DNA from: Diploscapter coronatus
Taxonomy: Eukaryota; Nematoda; Chromadorea; Rhabditida; Rhabditidae
Assembly: GCA_964036155.1 (NCBI GenBank)
Contig: OZ038422.1
Coordinates: forward strand, 32,635,201-32,699,200
Reading direction: 5' to 3'
Length of the DNA stretch: 64,000 bases
In this document: in pieces, positions 10,601 to 22,975 of the stretch
Numbering within the stretch: position 1 is the first letter of the stretch
Layout of the letters: every line of letters begins with the position of its first letter
The notes under the pieces: generated by a model
What the model saw: the letters and a program-made list of their open reading frames with translations, nothing else
Told to the model about the DNA's origin: nothing
The model's database searches: none
Program-made: the position numbers and the translations under genes

Positions 10601-13600
10601 TGTGTAGTCGACCACATGAATCGGTTGTGGTTTTCCTTGCCCGTGAAGTCGCGAATCGCCGTCATAAATGCTTGGGCCGAGTCGAGCTGTCATTTATTTT
10701 ATTTTGATATTTTAAAATTATCTTTACCTGCAGATAGACATTGTAGCTATACAGATATCGTGAGAATGATTCAGAAACCCGACCAATTGTGATTTCCTGA
10801 AAATCAAATTTTAGAAAAGGTGAAAGTTGCATAAGTTTCAAGATATTTTACAAGAAATGAAAACACTTATTGGTATTGTAAAATGGTGGCTTTTGGATAA
10901 ACGTTTCAAAGAGATACAAATCCTTTTATAAATTTTAGATTTAATGTTCTTCAAAGAAGAGGTTTCTTCAATGACTTATTGAATCAAAAATCCATTTGTC
11001 GAGTTGTTTTTCTTCAAACACATTTCTACACCGGTTTTTTATGTCTGAGCTATACTACTTTTCAAAAAAAACCGCGAACTATGAACTAAGCCAAATTACC
11101 CTCAAATCGTCCCAAAGTCCAATAAGGCCTTGTTGTCTGATCAAGTCCAGCAGTTTGGCGTTGGTCATTTCGGTCAGTGCCCAAATCGATTTACGCATCG
11201 CCCGGCAGATGTCGTAGGTACTGGTGTAGCTGAACATTTGGCTTAATTTAAAGCATTTTTTCTAAGTTCCACAAAATTATGAAGAACAAATTTTTAATCC
11301 GACTTTTTATGGAAAAGCTTCAAGAAATTTCGAAATATTTTCACTGAGATTTTATAAAGCAGCGTAAAAAGCTGATTAAAAATAAATTTTATATTTTAGA
11401 ATAAATAAATAAAAACCCACCTTGGCTCAGGGATATTCTCATTTTCTGGATCGCGCAATTTTCCCATTGGTTTGCTTGTCGCCAATTCCTTCTGTAACCA
11501 AAATTAGGCTCTCTGTGTTTACAGACATATAGGGAGAGTATAGGGAATCTAAGAAAAGAGAAGGGATAAGAAAAAGCTGTCTGTAAATACAGGGGATCTC
11601 AAAATTATAACTATTTTTAACTCGAAATTAAGCTTAAGGTCAGAATTAAGTCCAGGCTCAGAGAATTAAGGTTGATCCTGAGATTATTTGTCTTTATAAA
11701 GGTTGTACCTGCAGATAGTTTTCAAAGACTTGAGAAAATGTAGGCAAATCTGCGACGATTACTGACCCACTGGCATTGAGACGGTACCTCGCCTAAAATT
11801 AGAATACAGTAATCTTCGAGCAAAAAATCTAGTCTTTTCTTGAAGCTTAGAAAACGTTTGCCAAAAATAAAAGTCGAAAAACCTACCTTTACACCAGAGA
11901 GAATTTCTTGCAAAGTCTCATCCGACCACATTAGGGACGAGCTGGTTTGCTCTTTGGTGAAATGGCACTTGGGAAATGAGGGGTCGATGTCGTTGCTGAA
12001 AACTTGGGTATTCGAAAATAGCACAACCTCGCAACTTTGAGAAATAGTATGTAGGGATAGGAGAGGATAGGGAGAAGACTCTTTCTGGAGTATTTCAAGT
12101 TTTCCTTCTTGTTCTCCAACATTATCATTTTTTGTTAAAATTGTCAGAACTTTCAAGACTTCATTAAAAATAAATTTTAAAAAAACCCACTCTTCGAAAA
12201 ACCATTGGTTCTTGAGATAGATCGGAACGACACATTCTGAATAGAGCATTTCCAGAGAAGAAATCAACACCGGCAGCATCAAATACTGCAGACGAGCGAT
12301 GATTTTCACCTGAATATTTTTGAGACCAGAAATTAGAATATACAATTCAAAATATTTTTTAAAATTTTATATAAATAAAAAAAGTTTTCTCATCTATAAG
12401 CTGAAGGGTAAAAACTTTCGGATAAGAAATTAGAGTAACACAGTCAACAATAAAGAATCGAGAAAAATGTAATAAGAAATAAAAAAGAGCAATCTGGGAA
12501 AAAAATAGTTGCGCAATAGTCACATCGTTGCATACGAAATAGTATGGGGGAGAGAATGTTCTCTAATAAATCCTATACTATTCCGTATGAAGCTTCTTTT
12601 CCAAATTGCCAATAAAGGATAGAATCTTTTTGTTTTTTAATTAAAAGGAAAATTCAACACAACAAACCTGAGTCTTAGTCCAAGCTTCAGGTGGGTCGGC
12701 CCACAGACGGTACATGGTCTCCCAGACTGTGTCCATATTTTTCCAGGTCCAAGAATATTTGCCCAGATGTGGATTCACCAGCCACATTACCAATTCGACG
12801 CCGTCCTTCAAATCATCGCACGAGCAGAGAAGCAGGTCGGGCCCTGAAAATTTCGGGAAACGTCTTATTTTTTAAGTTTCAAAGTTTTGTATTTTGCATT
12901 TTTTTTCTTTTTAAAATTTCGAAAATATTTTAATTTTGCAAAAATCTGAAATTGTTTCAGAAACTTGGAAAAAATCAAAAACTTTTAAAAATAGAAAGTA
13001 AAAAGCTAACTTTTGAACTTTTGAGCTCTCAATACGTCGACCTCGGCCGAATGAAATTGGAGATATTCGTCCAAAAAGTCTAGGAAAATCTGAAACTCAA
13101 ACATCTACTTTTCACTTAAAAAGTAAAATTACCTTCCAAAATCCGTGAATTTCAGGGACGGCGCGCAGAACTTTGACTAGATCTATGACCTTCAGAAGAT
13201 TGGTTTTCGTCTGGAGAAGGAGATTTCCGTAATTGCGCACCTAAATTTTGTTCTAAATAAGCCAAAAAAAGCTAAAAAAAACATACGCTGAAAAATATAA
13301 TTGTTTTCTCATAAAGTTCCTTTTTAAATAAGTTAAAGGAAAAAATAAAAATATACTGCATGCAGATACAAAATTTGTTCTCATTAAATTTGAAAAAATC
13401 AAACTTTAGATATCTCACTTGAGATAGGCCGTAGGTCTTTCGAAGGTCTGAATCTGGAAACTGATATCTATCGTCGATGGAGATCTTGTTGTTGCGAATC
13501 GAGTAGAGTGGTGATTCTCAAAGTTAAAAAAAATCATTTAACAAAAGAAATATGTTTTCAAAATTAAAAGCAGATCTAGGCAACGTTTAAGTCAAAATTT

Positions 13601-14619
13601 TCGAACGTATACCCCCTTTAAACCAAAATGCGCCTCAAATTGTAAAATCTCATTGTGTACCCCCTTATTATATATCAACTTTCTATGGAAAAATTTATTT
13701 CCACATATCCTCCCCCTTCCCTATATTCTTTCGTTCAGCGCCCGTACTCATAAACGCATCGGGAGGCAATCGGCGAGCCTCTCCAATGCGTTTATGAATG
13801 CGGACATTGGCTGAAAATCTGTCTAGATATGACAAAGATAGGAAAAATTACCAGTAGCAGCTCTTGTATTGATGCGAAAATCCGGGGGCAGGTCGAGAAA
13901 ATCTAACAGATGAGTGATGATCCTCGGATCAGTCAAAATCCAGTTTTCTCCTCTGAAAAGTGAATTTTCTAGAGTTCTTCTAAACGTTAGAATTTTAACA
14001 AGAAGTACGTATTGAATTTAAAATCAAGTTTTTCCCTTGAAAATGTAAACTTTAGGAAAAGTTGTGTAACTTTCACATATTACCTCAAAGGTATGAATTT
14101 TCTGTAGAAAGTTCTTTCAGATTCTTTTTTCAAGTTTCGATTTTTTGTTTATTTTTTAAATCGGAAAAAGTACTTAAGCTTGTACTCCGATTCTTTGATC
14201 GCGTAGAGTTCGGCCAATTTCATGTCGGATTCCCGCACGACGTACCGACAGACCCCGGGGTGAGTCTGAGAAATATTTAATTGAAAAAAAAAAAAATAAA
14301 AAAAACAAACAATTACCTGGTTCTTCGTAACCTCTTTCAGTGGCCAGTCGCGTCGAGGGGTTTTGATCGAAATGCCGGAATCTGGGCGCTCACTTGATCG
14401 ACCGGTCTCCGATTTGTCTACTGAGTTTGAGGGCTCTAAAAATAAATTTTATTTATTTAATTTAATATTTAAAACACTCCCGTTAAAAAAATTAAAAATT
14501 TAACCTCGGGTACTAAAATGGAGCTCAGGCCTGGATTTGTCCTGAGCACCGTAGAACTCCAATTCGTCTTGCAGCCAATCCGGCATGTCGCTGAAACCGT
14601 CGTCCGAGTTCCCTGACAT
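7657..14619 (-). CDS. Large conserved-looking protein of unknown family (about 750-800 residues)
   Basis: About 17 exons join in frame on the minus strand. The ATG at 14619 lies 8 bases after a TTGTTTTAG acceptor; the protein starts MSGNSDDGFSDMPDWLQDEL. A Ser-rich N-terminus leads to a mostly helical body with marks of real coding sequence, e.g. ENWILTDPRIITHLLDFLD, ISIDDRYQFPDSDLRKTYG, NLLKVIDLVKVLRAVPEIHG, WKNMDTVWETMYRLWADPP, AKLLDLIRQQGLIGLWDDLR and NWMYSRRVQNRIADMEAQEQ. A Ser/Asp-rich linker (SSDNVSTISGSNSVSTEG) is followed by a C-terminal helical region (QRLIYQLINILANIMELF, KKLDQSLKLFEHFSKASI), stop at 7657-7659. There are no membrane segments and no catalytic motif I can name. The all-helical, Trp-rich texture suggests a scaffold or tethering subunit, but that is only an impression. 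It shares a divergent promoter region with the TBC gene. Several introns carry palindromic elements. Confidence 0.75.
8121..8403. repeat. MITE-like element, family C copy 1, with 12-bp perfect terminal repeats
   Basis: CAGACCTAGGCA at 8121-8132 is exactly inverted as TGCCTAGGTCTG at 8392-8403. The interior carries GTACACAACATG-type sequence with runs of G. Related copies occur at 13571-13830, 55440-55608 and 63746-63880. It lies in the same intron as the element at 8433-8629. Confidence 0.75.
8433..8629. repeat. Palindromic element with 19-bp perfect terminal inverted repeats
   Basis: TCACGCTTCCATCCTCTTT at 8433-8451 is exactly inverted at 8611-8629. An inner hairpin pairs TTAAAGCGG with CCGCTTTAA. 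It sits only 30 bases from the family C element; the two fill most of one intron of the large unknown gene. No second copy was noticed in the window. Confidence 0.8.
11515..11592. repeat. Short inverted repeat with a purine-rich loop
   Basis: TGTTTACAGACA at 11515-11526 faces TGTCTGTAAATACA at 11578-11591 across a purine-rich loop. Similar TTTACAGAC / GTCTGTAAA arms occur near 5575-5630 and 20861-20905, so this may be a small dispersed hairpin family. Confidence 0.5.
12521..12593. repeat. Palindromic MITE-like element, family A copy 2
   Basis: The left arm CGTTGCATACGAAATAGTATGG matches the reverse complement of the right arm of the 3461-3566 element base for base over about 20 positions. 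The right arm, CCTATACTATTCCGTATG, closes the palindrome. It lies in an intron. Confidence 0.75.
13571..13830. repeat. MITE-like element, family C copy 2
   Basis: It begins CAGATCTAGGCAACG at 13571 and ends near GGCTGAAAATCTGTCTAGAT at about 13809-13828. The interior has the shared ACCCCCTTTAA and GTGTACCCCCTT strings. A family B palindrome is nested in it at 13743-13803. Confidence 0.65.
13743..13803. repeat. Short palindrome, family B copy 2
   Basis: CGTACTCATAAACGCAT at 13743-13759 faces ATGCGTTTATGAATGCGG at 13786-13803, with a GC-rich loop that itself can fold (GGGAGGC / GCCTCTCC). It is the counterpart of 6593-6639. Confidence 0.7.
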
Positions 14620-15548
14620 CTGAGCCCTAAAACAAGAAAATAAAAAAATCATAAAATAATCTAAAGATTAAAAAAACCCGAAGAAATTGATAGGCTCCAA
14701 ATTTGTAAAAAAAGAACATTTTCCAAAGAAACTAGAGTTCAATATGATTTAGAAGGGAATTTTCCCCTTTTCGTACACAAATTTCTCCAGTTTCGGAGCC
14801 ACGAAAAAGCGAAATTTAAAAAAGACGAGAAATCAGGCAAAAATTCAAAGAAAACGTCGAAGATACGAATCAGAACAACGCGAAGAGCGGATTTTGAAGC
14901 AAAGATTTCCAAAATTCAATAAGAAATAGAGTTTTAGAACATCCCTGGGATAAATGTGGATCGCCAAAACTTTTCACGCCAATTCATGTACAATGCATCA
15001 AAACTGCGCTCCATTTAAGCATCGTTTGTGTTTGAAAAGCGCGTTCGATGAAAAGAAGTTTTTCAAAATTACTCACTATTTTCGTCGGTAATTATCGAGA
15101 AATTATCGACAACCAACCGATATTTCATCGTTCTGAAGGGGAGTGAAATAGTCGTCCCATCAATTTTTCCCTTGGAAATTTAGAGCTTCGCCTTTTTGAA
15201 TGATTATGTTATCAGACTTATTTATTTGTTTCTTTCTTGGAAATTGACCACTTTTGAAATAAAATAATGTTGGTAGATAATAGAGAGTGGATGCTTAAAA
15301 ATACAGTGGATGAACTTGGTCAATTTTCCAAGAAATCGTTTTTTTCCCTTATTTTAGAGACTTGTAAGTTTAACCGCACGAAAAGAGATTGTATATTTTG
15401 AGAGATGAAAAAAGATCTTTTCTCTCTCGAAAAAGAAATACTATCTCGTTTCACGCGATTAACCGCGGTTCGAAATTTCGCAAGTCTGATTTTTTTTTAT
15501 TTTAGAACATTGTCTGAAATTTATTTATTTTGTTTTCGTTTTAGAGCC
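14620..15548. other. Divergent intergenic region between the large unknown gene and the TBC gene
   Basis: About 0.9 kb separates two oppositely directed starts, so it presumably holds both promoters. It contains a pyrimidine-rich stretch and a TTTTAG acceptor ending at 15544. No conserved regulatory site could be named. Confidence 0.45.
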
Positions 15549-18500
15549 ATGTCGGGGCCAGAGGAGAGTTCGGGTGTATCGGAGAAAATCTCCGAGACCG
15601 GTCTCAACTCGACACAGGGCGCGATCAGCCCCAAATTCAGCCATTCCGCCGTCATCATGTCAGGCTATTTGCATAAGGTCGGTAAATTTTTCACAATTAA
15701 AAAATTGAATTTTTAGAAAGAATTTTCCAGAAAATCATTAGGAAGGAAAATGATAAATTGCCATAAGAAGTTGCTTATTAAAAGATTTTCAGTGAAAAAA
15801 CTGTTTGGGAAAGAATTGTTTAAAAATGAGGAATTTGAAATTTTTTCAGCTGGAAACCCGAGCGATCAGTCTCTTGTCGCGAAGACGTTACTGGTTCGCC
15901 GTTGCTGAAATGTCACCGTATCTGTACTGGTTCAAGGTACTTTCACTTTTCCTCTAAATTTTCGAATTTTTTCCTATTTTAATAATTCTATTTTTGAATA
16001 GGTTTCGACAATTTGGTAAATTTCAAGTAAATGCGCTTTTTTAATTCCAGGATCGAGATGACGTGCAATTTGTTGGTCGGTTATGTCTGACGGGTGCCGC
16101 TTTTACCTACGATCCCAAAGAAAAGGGCCGCTTCGAAATTCACGTCAATTCCGACGTCTACGTTCTCGAATGCGCCTCGGATAAGTTGCGGGATGAATGG
16201 CTGAGAGCTCTTCAGGAAACGAGGAAACGTTCCTGGCAGCAGATAGAGGACGAAAGGAATCAGGTTGGTTGTTTTTTGAGAAAAAGACATTCTTTCAAAG
16301 CTACAGTAATCTCATTATTTAAAAAATGCTATATTGCGAGATATTTTTTTTCCCTATTCTTTAAAGCTACTGTAATCTGCCCTTTAATATGCTAATTTTT
16401 AGATGCTCCTGCTTCCAGACCGCATGCCTTCGACCAGCGGCACGATGAACAACGTCCTGATCGAGGAGCGGACCGTTGTTCAGCCACAAGAACAAGAGCA
16501 GCCCCTCTCCCCACCCGCCCAGCAGAGCATCATCAGCGATTATGTCGGGTTGCCGGTTGAAGGTTTTAATTTTCTTATTTTTTTTCTCATTTTAAAAAAT
16601 TATTTGGTTTCGTAAAAAAAACTGGACGTTTTCTTCATTTGATGGAAAAAAGTTTTCCATAATTTTGATCAAAGAAATTCAATTTTCTGATTTTCATAAA
16701 TTTCAAAAGAAAACGATTTTATAAATGAGAGAATATAGACCCTGATCATATATTGTAACAGATGAAATATAAAGAAAAGGATCTAAAATTTCAAAATTCA
16801 GAATCGCCAGTTAGCGTCGAAAGGAGGCCGTCGTCGAGTTCGAAGACGGAAACGACGTCAACCCCTAGAATTCCCATTCACCAACCGGATACGGTAGTTT
16901 TTTTTTTTTTTAAATATAACTTAGAAAGAATAAAAAACAAACTTTGAATAAGCTTATTTCAAAAATGTTCCCTGAAACTTAAAGATTTAAATTATTTGTG
17001 AAAAATAGACTTTAAAAAATAAGAATTAAATAATCTCAGATTTCTGAAGAGTTAGCTGAAAGCGCTTCATCAACCTTCTACTTGTCCCTAGATGGCCAGC
17101 TCAATGACAAGTCTATGGAGATGCCAAAAGTTAGATTTTGCTTGTCTTTTTAATTTTTGGCTGCGAGTGCTTCTGTCCCACAAAATAAAACGAATACTTA
17201 TATCTCAAAAGTGAGTACTTTTCCCCAAATCGAGAGAAAAGAAGAAATGGCGTTTGGTACATAAATGCTCACTTCATTTCTTTGGAACAGAAGTGCCTAC
17301 TTATAGGACATAGGTACTCGCAACCTTAATTGTTCGAAGAAATTTTAAAAAATCAAATTTTCCAAATCTTGTAGATAGAAAATCGACCCACCTCGATGGT
17401 GATTTTATTAGCGGACCTATCGGTTTGAAACATTTCTAAACTTCAATATTCTTAGATGTTTTAAAAGATTATCCCGCTTTAGCGCATGTTAAAAATTCTA
17501 GAATTCTCGGTGAATATTATCCTAATTTTATTCGTTAAAAATAACTCTTCCTAACATTAAATCCCAATATTCACTATCTAACTTCGGAAGATAAAGCTTT
17601 GTTTTTTAAGTTTAGGAAAAAAGTCTGGCTGAAAGTACATTTTTGCAAAAATATTTTTGGTATGTTATAAAGTACATGTTTTCGCTGAAAAAGTATTCAT
17701 TTTGATAAAATTGTGCTTGCAGTCAGAAAAAAAAACTTGAAAATTTTGAAAATTGAAAAAAGGGTGAAATTTTGAGGAAATCGTGAGTCCTGAACAAATC
17801 GTGGAGAAAATCGCCGAGAAGACGAGTGAGGGCCTGGAAAAACCCAAGAGGGCCTTCAGCACTGCAAGAAAAAGCATCCGGGACGTGTTGAGTCGCGACA
17901 GAGACAAGGAGTGCGACGAGTGCAAAAAGGTAGCGAATAAAAATAACAAAAAAAGTTTAGAATTCAAATTATTTGAAACCTAACATTTTATATCTTCGAA
18001 GTTTCTGAAACTGGTCGAATAATTTGTCCTTTAGCGCTATCTTCAAAACTTGAAACTCCTATATTATTTTATTTGAAACTTATCTTTTACAATTAAAATA
18101 GAAAAAAAAAACATCAGAATTCTTTCAATTAAAGTTTCTAATTATTGAGGTTTAAAATCGGCAGTAACTCTTTCTTTTTGCAGAGATCGACTGCCGTAAC
18201 CTCGGCTGCGCTGGATACAGAATCTCGATGTATTGAACTCGAGGACAAAGTCAACACAATGGAAGAGGCTATGGGAGCTTTGAAACGGGGACTATTGACT
18301 GCTCAGAAACAGGTCGAAACGCTGTAAGTGCATTTTACTTTTAAGATAATGTTAATTTTCTGTAAAATTTGTCCTCTTTGTAATGATTCTTTTGAAAAAC
18401 TAGTAATTTTTCAAGATTTCATTTTGTAGATTTCAATTAAAGTTCATAATAAATTGGTTCTCTTCAGAGACAGTAGATGGGATTTATATGTACAGCAGAT

Positions 18501-21500
18501 AAAATTTTAAAAATGAACAGACTTCTCCAAACTCAACTCGCAAAAAATAGGGTGTCATATCGAAAGAGGAAAAGAGCACGTCTTCTTTTTCTCTCGCGGA
18601 AAGATGTACTATTTTTTCTGCCGGTTGATTTGCGGGTCGAGTTTAGAGAAATCTAAAAATAAATCAGATTAAAAGTATGATCTTAAAATATTGCTTTTCA
18701 GAAAGCACCTCTCTTCCCTCTCGGCCGATGAGGACATGAAGGAATTCATGCTGGAGAAGGAAAAACAGATTACCGATCTGCAGATGGCCAACAACGAGCA
18801 GAATCGGCGCATTCATAAGCTGGAGGAGGAAAATCGGTTGGTTTGAAAAATATTTTATTTTTCCTATAATATAATAGTCAGAAATAAGTAGGAAAGCGGT
18901 TTGCTCGAAAAGTTGAATTTTAAAAATTTCCGATTTCCTGAAACTTATGAAAATTTTGAAACCTAAATTTTTTTAAAAATTTGAATTTCAGAGAGCTAGA
19001 GGCCAAAAATACGGACCTGCAAAACAACGTGGACGCGTTTCGTGACTCGATTCGCTCGAAAGAGGCCGTCATCATGAAATTCGTCGAGTCACAGCAGCTC
19101 AGGGAGGGGCAGATCGTTTCTGACGGTGAGCTTTTTTTCTTCGAATAAATCAACTTTTTACTATTTCCTTAGTATTTCGATATCAGGACACACAACACTA
19201 GAATATTAGGGAAGTTTCTCTTAAAATATTGGAGCTATCCGTATTTTTCGAACTTTGCTTTGAAGAGAATAACATGACTATTGGTTTTATTTTAAAGTTT
19301 TGAAACATCAAATCATGTTGGCAAGGATAACCGAAGGAATTTAGTCGAGGTACCCGAAGGGATTCTGATCGACATCGAGGCAGTGGGCTGTGACGACGCA
19401 GCCCGACGAGTGTTCGACGAGGCGAATGTCACCGACGTCAATGAAATGAAGGACCTGGTCGAGGCGTACAAATCGCAGAACACCTTCCTCAATCACGAAG
19501 TCGTTGGTTTGTGCTTTATTTTCGTTTCATTTAAAAACGTAGATTACTGCAATTCGGCGGAAATGGATCAATGAAATCGAATACCGTTTTAAATTCCGAT
19601 ATGCTCCAACCATTTATGATCAAACTTCTCAAAACTCGACCCGCAGAAAAAATAGCGTATCATATCGAGAAAAAAGAGCATTTTTTCTTAATCCCTCTCG
19701 GAAAAGCGGTTTTTTCTGCGGGGCGATTTGTGGGTCGCGTTTTGAGAAGTCTGCTCGTGATATTTCAAGAATATCCTGAAAAACTATTTCATGACGTAAT
19801 CAATGAAATAGCATTTAAAAAACTACGTTCAAAATTTTAGAGCTCAACAGTCGATTGCACGTGCTGGAAAGAATTCGTGAGGAATATAGGTATTTAAAAA
19901 TTAAACAAAGAACAATGAAAAATAAAATTGAATTTTTTAAGAAGTCGGGTCTTCGAGGCAGACGCGATGTACTACAAGCTGAAAAGCCGATATCTGATGG
20001 TGCTCAACCACTTTAAGTCGCCCGAGAAACCCGGCAAAAGTATATTATTTTTTCGATTAAAAAACTTATCAATGAAGGTAAAAATCGTGAACATTCTCAG
20101 AAAAAAACTTATAATTTGAAACATATTCTTGAAAATGAATACAATCGCAGTAGCATGCGAAAATAAAAGTTTAGAATTCGAAAATTTTATCGAATAAATC
20201 GGAAACTTATCAAAGAGGTTTCAGTCATGGAACCTGGCGTTCTGAAAGAGCTTCTCGAGGACGCTAACCGCACGATCAAGCAAAACGAGGAAAACTCTTC
20301 GAGTTCGGATTCTCTGGTACGAATTTTAGAAAAATTATCTTACTTATACTAATTTTTATCCAGTTAACAAATCAATAAACTTACTTTTAGGGATTCTACC
20401 TGAAAAACCGAAATCGGGCAAAAGACTTGCTGGAAACTGCCGCCGAATATATGCACAAGGCCAACGAAATCGTACATCCCAATAAATTGGTGGGGTTTTT
20501 TCTCTCTTGAATTTAAAAAAAAAAATCTCAGTTTTCTTTCAATTTTCGTAAATTTTGATGGAAAAACTTGAACTTGATAAAAGTGCAACGTTTTGCAATC
20601 ATTTCGAAAAATTGGAATTATTTTTCATGTCATTTTGAAACTTGAAAAATTATTATAAAAAATAAATAAAAGAATTTGCAGGAGCAGAGCGAGGGCTACA
20701 TGCGGTGGCTGGAGTCGTGGGACTCGTTCCTCGTAAACTGGGTCGATCGGGAGCTCGTCTACAGCGATGGTCTCAAGAACCTCGTCCGAACCGGCGTTCC
20801 GCCCGCTTACAGGACCCGGGTCTGGAAGAGGTTCGGCGAATTGTATTTCTTCTGGCTTCCTCTATTTACAGACGACTCGTTTTTCTTATTTATCCGCCTG
20901 TAAATAAGGAGATCAATTTTTAAATTAAGGAAAAGGTTGCATCCTGAAAAGTCTTATTATTTTAAAATCTCAAAGAACATATTTTTCACCTTTATATTGT
21001 TTGTGATAAAACGCTGAGGTATCGAAATAATTCGAATCAATTCTTTTGAAATAGAAATCTTGAAACTTATTCAAATCATGAATTTGATTTTTCCAGCCTC
21101 GTTCGATTATCCGTCAAAGACAAGCAGTCGGAGTTAGGCAACGGCTACTATCAGTGCATGCTCAAGAAGGCCACCTCGAAGAAGGAGGAAGGCGTTTACG
21201 ACTCCGCTATAAAACAGGTCAAATTAGAAAAATTCGAATTTCTAGGAAAACTTTAATATTTTCAAATTTACGAAAAAATTGAACTTCAAGATAGAAGAGA
21301 GAAAACTTAGAAGGTTTGAACAAAAAATGTTGAGAAGAAAAAAATTTTATTTTTTGAAAAATATAATAAATAAAATTTTCAGATCGACCTCGATTTGGCG
21401 CGAACGCTGCCTACGAACAAATTTTTCGACGACCCCGGTTCGGAGCGAATGGACAAATTGCGGAACGTGCTCTACGCCTACAGGTCTCACAACAAGGAGG

Positions 21501-22975
21501 TCGGCTATTGTCAGGCGAGGATTTTTTTTAATTTTAAAAATTTTAAAGAGTAGATTTTATAAGTTTTTACTACTCAACAAATTGTAACTGCTGCTGTACC
21601 ACTAAAATCGTTCTTCTCCTGAACTTGATAATCATTTCTTGAAACTTATATTTGATTCAAAATTTTTTAAAGCTATTGAAAACAGCAACTATTCTGAAGA
21701 TTTAGCTTGAAAAAAATAAATATTTTAGGCATTTTGAAGATTTGGTTGAAGATCAAATTTTCAGGGTCTGAATCGCCTGGCGGCAATTGCTCTGCTTTAT
21801 TTGGACGAAGAGGACGCGTTTTGGTTTCTGGTGGCCTGCGTCGAGCATCTGCAACCTGATGGCTACTACACCAGCACTCTCATCGGTGCTGTCGCTGATC
21901 AAAAGGTTTGGCAAAAAGAATTGCAGTAATCCAAATCTATGCTAATAGAAAGGAGTGCTGTAATTTTATTGATTTTTATGAAAGATAGAACTTGATGTGT
22001 AGATGATCAAACAGATTTTACTATTTAAAATCTTTCTATTTTTAGAAATTAATTTGAAAACAAGAAATTGGTTTCAGGTGCTCCGAGATTTGGTCGGAGA
22101 AAAATTACCTAAGTTGGCTTCTCATTTGCGACAACTGGAGGCAAGTATTCATTTTTTAAACCTTACTTTTTTCTTTATACCTTTTTAAAGTGGATCTTTT
22201 TATTCTTATCAAAAACTGGGGTTTTCTATTCGTTTTCAAGAAATGCGTTTTTTTTTCTATTTTAGTTCTAAAAAACTTTCATTTATTTAATTTTCCCCCT
22301 AAAGCTTCGATTTTTCAGGTCGATCTGTCGTTGTTCTCCTTGTGCTGGTTCCTGACGTGTTTCGTGGACATCTTGCCGCACCAGATCTACCTCAACATTT
22401 TCGACGTTTTTCTTTACGAGGGAAATAAGGTGTGTAATTTTCATTTCATTAAAAAATCTAAGTTGCAAAAATTGAAAAATGATAGTTTCTTTGCAACGGC
22501 AAATGATAATGATAAGCTTAGTTTTGGCAATTAAACGAAAATTCGCAGATTCTGTTCCGATTCGCTTTGGCTGTGCTCAAACTGTGTGAGCCTCGAGTGA
22601 TCCAGTGTCGCACGATAGGCACCGTGCATTCCTGTCTGAGCAAGGCTTCGGACACCGTCACTGACTATAAATCTCTGGCTCAAGTAGGGATTTTAGTTTT
22701 ACACTTTAAAAATATGTTTCAAAGAATCTTTCAATTTTTGCAAGTTTTTGATAAAATAGAAAAATGATACCTTTTCCCAGGGAAAATTTGTAGGTTTTAA
22801 GGAGTGGGTATTTAGAAAGTTTTGAACGAAAGAAAACTGAATTTTTCAAAAATTGAAACCAAATGAATCAAATTTGCAGGTGGCCTTCAATGAACTGAAT
22901 CCCTTTCCGGCGAAGTCCATTGAGCAAAAACGTCAACAATATCTGTCTCAAATGCGCGAACAGGGCCATTGCTGA
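15549..22975 (+). CDS. tbc-2: TBC1D2-type Rab GTPase-activating protein (PH, coiled coil, TBC)
   Basis: About 22 exons. An N-terminal PH domain runs from HSAVIMSGYLHK through RRRYWFAVAEMSPYLYWFK to DKLRDEWLRALQETRKRSW. Exons at 17.8-20.5 kb give a long charged coiled coil (IELEDKVNTMEEAMGALKRG, LQMANNEQNRRIHKLEEENR). The TBC domain occupies the last eight exons: RTGVPPAYRTRVWKR at its entry, the arginine finger in IDLDLARTLPTN, the glutamine finger in VGYCQG, then CWFLTCFVDILPH and IYLNIFDVFLYEGNK, ending MREQGHC. Both catalytic fingers are present, so it should be an active GAP. Family members (TBC1D2/Armus, C. elegans TBC-2) act on RAB7 or RAB5 in endosome maturation. The start is the ATG 4 bases after a TTTTAG acceptor; an open frame runs upstream to 15405, but I treat that as leader intron. 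The exon at about 17783 has a weak acceptor. Confidence 0.93.
17159..17333. repeat. Imperfect inverted-repeat element in a tbc-2 intron
   Basis: GGCTGCGAGTGCTTCTGTCC at about 17159-17178 pairs imperfectly with GGACATAGGTACTCGCAACC at about 17307-17326, with further complementary blocks inside. This suggests a MITE of about 175 bases. Confidence 0.6.
18519..18654. repeat. Palindromic MITE-like element, family D copy 1
   Basis: The left end reads AGACTTCTCCAAACTCAACT at 18519; the right end (TTTGCGGGTCGAGTTTAGAG) is its imperfect reverse complement. The inner blocks AAAAAATAG / CTATTTTTT also pair. It lies in a tbc-2 intron about 1.1 kb from copy 2. Confidence 0.75.
19623..19752. repeat. Palindromic MITE-like element, family D copy 2
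   Basis: Begins AACTTCTCAAAACTCGACCC at 19623 and ends GGGTCGCGTTTTGAGAAGTC near 19751. The inner CAGAAAAAATAG / TTTTTTCTG blocks and the CATATCGA-plus-AGAGCA segment match copy 1 at 18519-18654. Confidence 0.78.

Noticed and set aside
11722..12345. A continuous 207-codon minus-strand frame
   Set aside because: It is two real exons of the large unknown gene read through an intron that happens to stay open; a GTGGGT donor and TTCAG acceptor give a join in phase.
15405..15548. Upstream extension of tbc-2 to an ATG at 15405
   Set aside because: The extra residues are hydrophobic and unlike the family, and a TTTTAG acceptor lies between them and the ATG at 15549.
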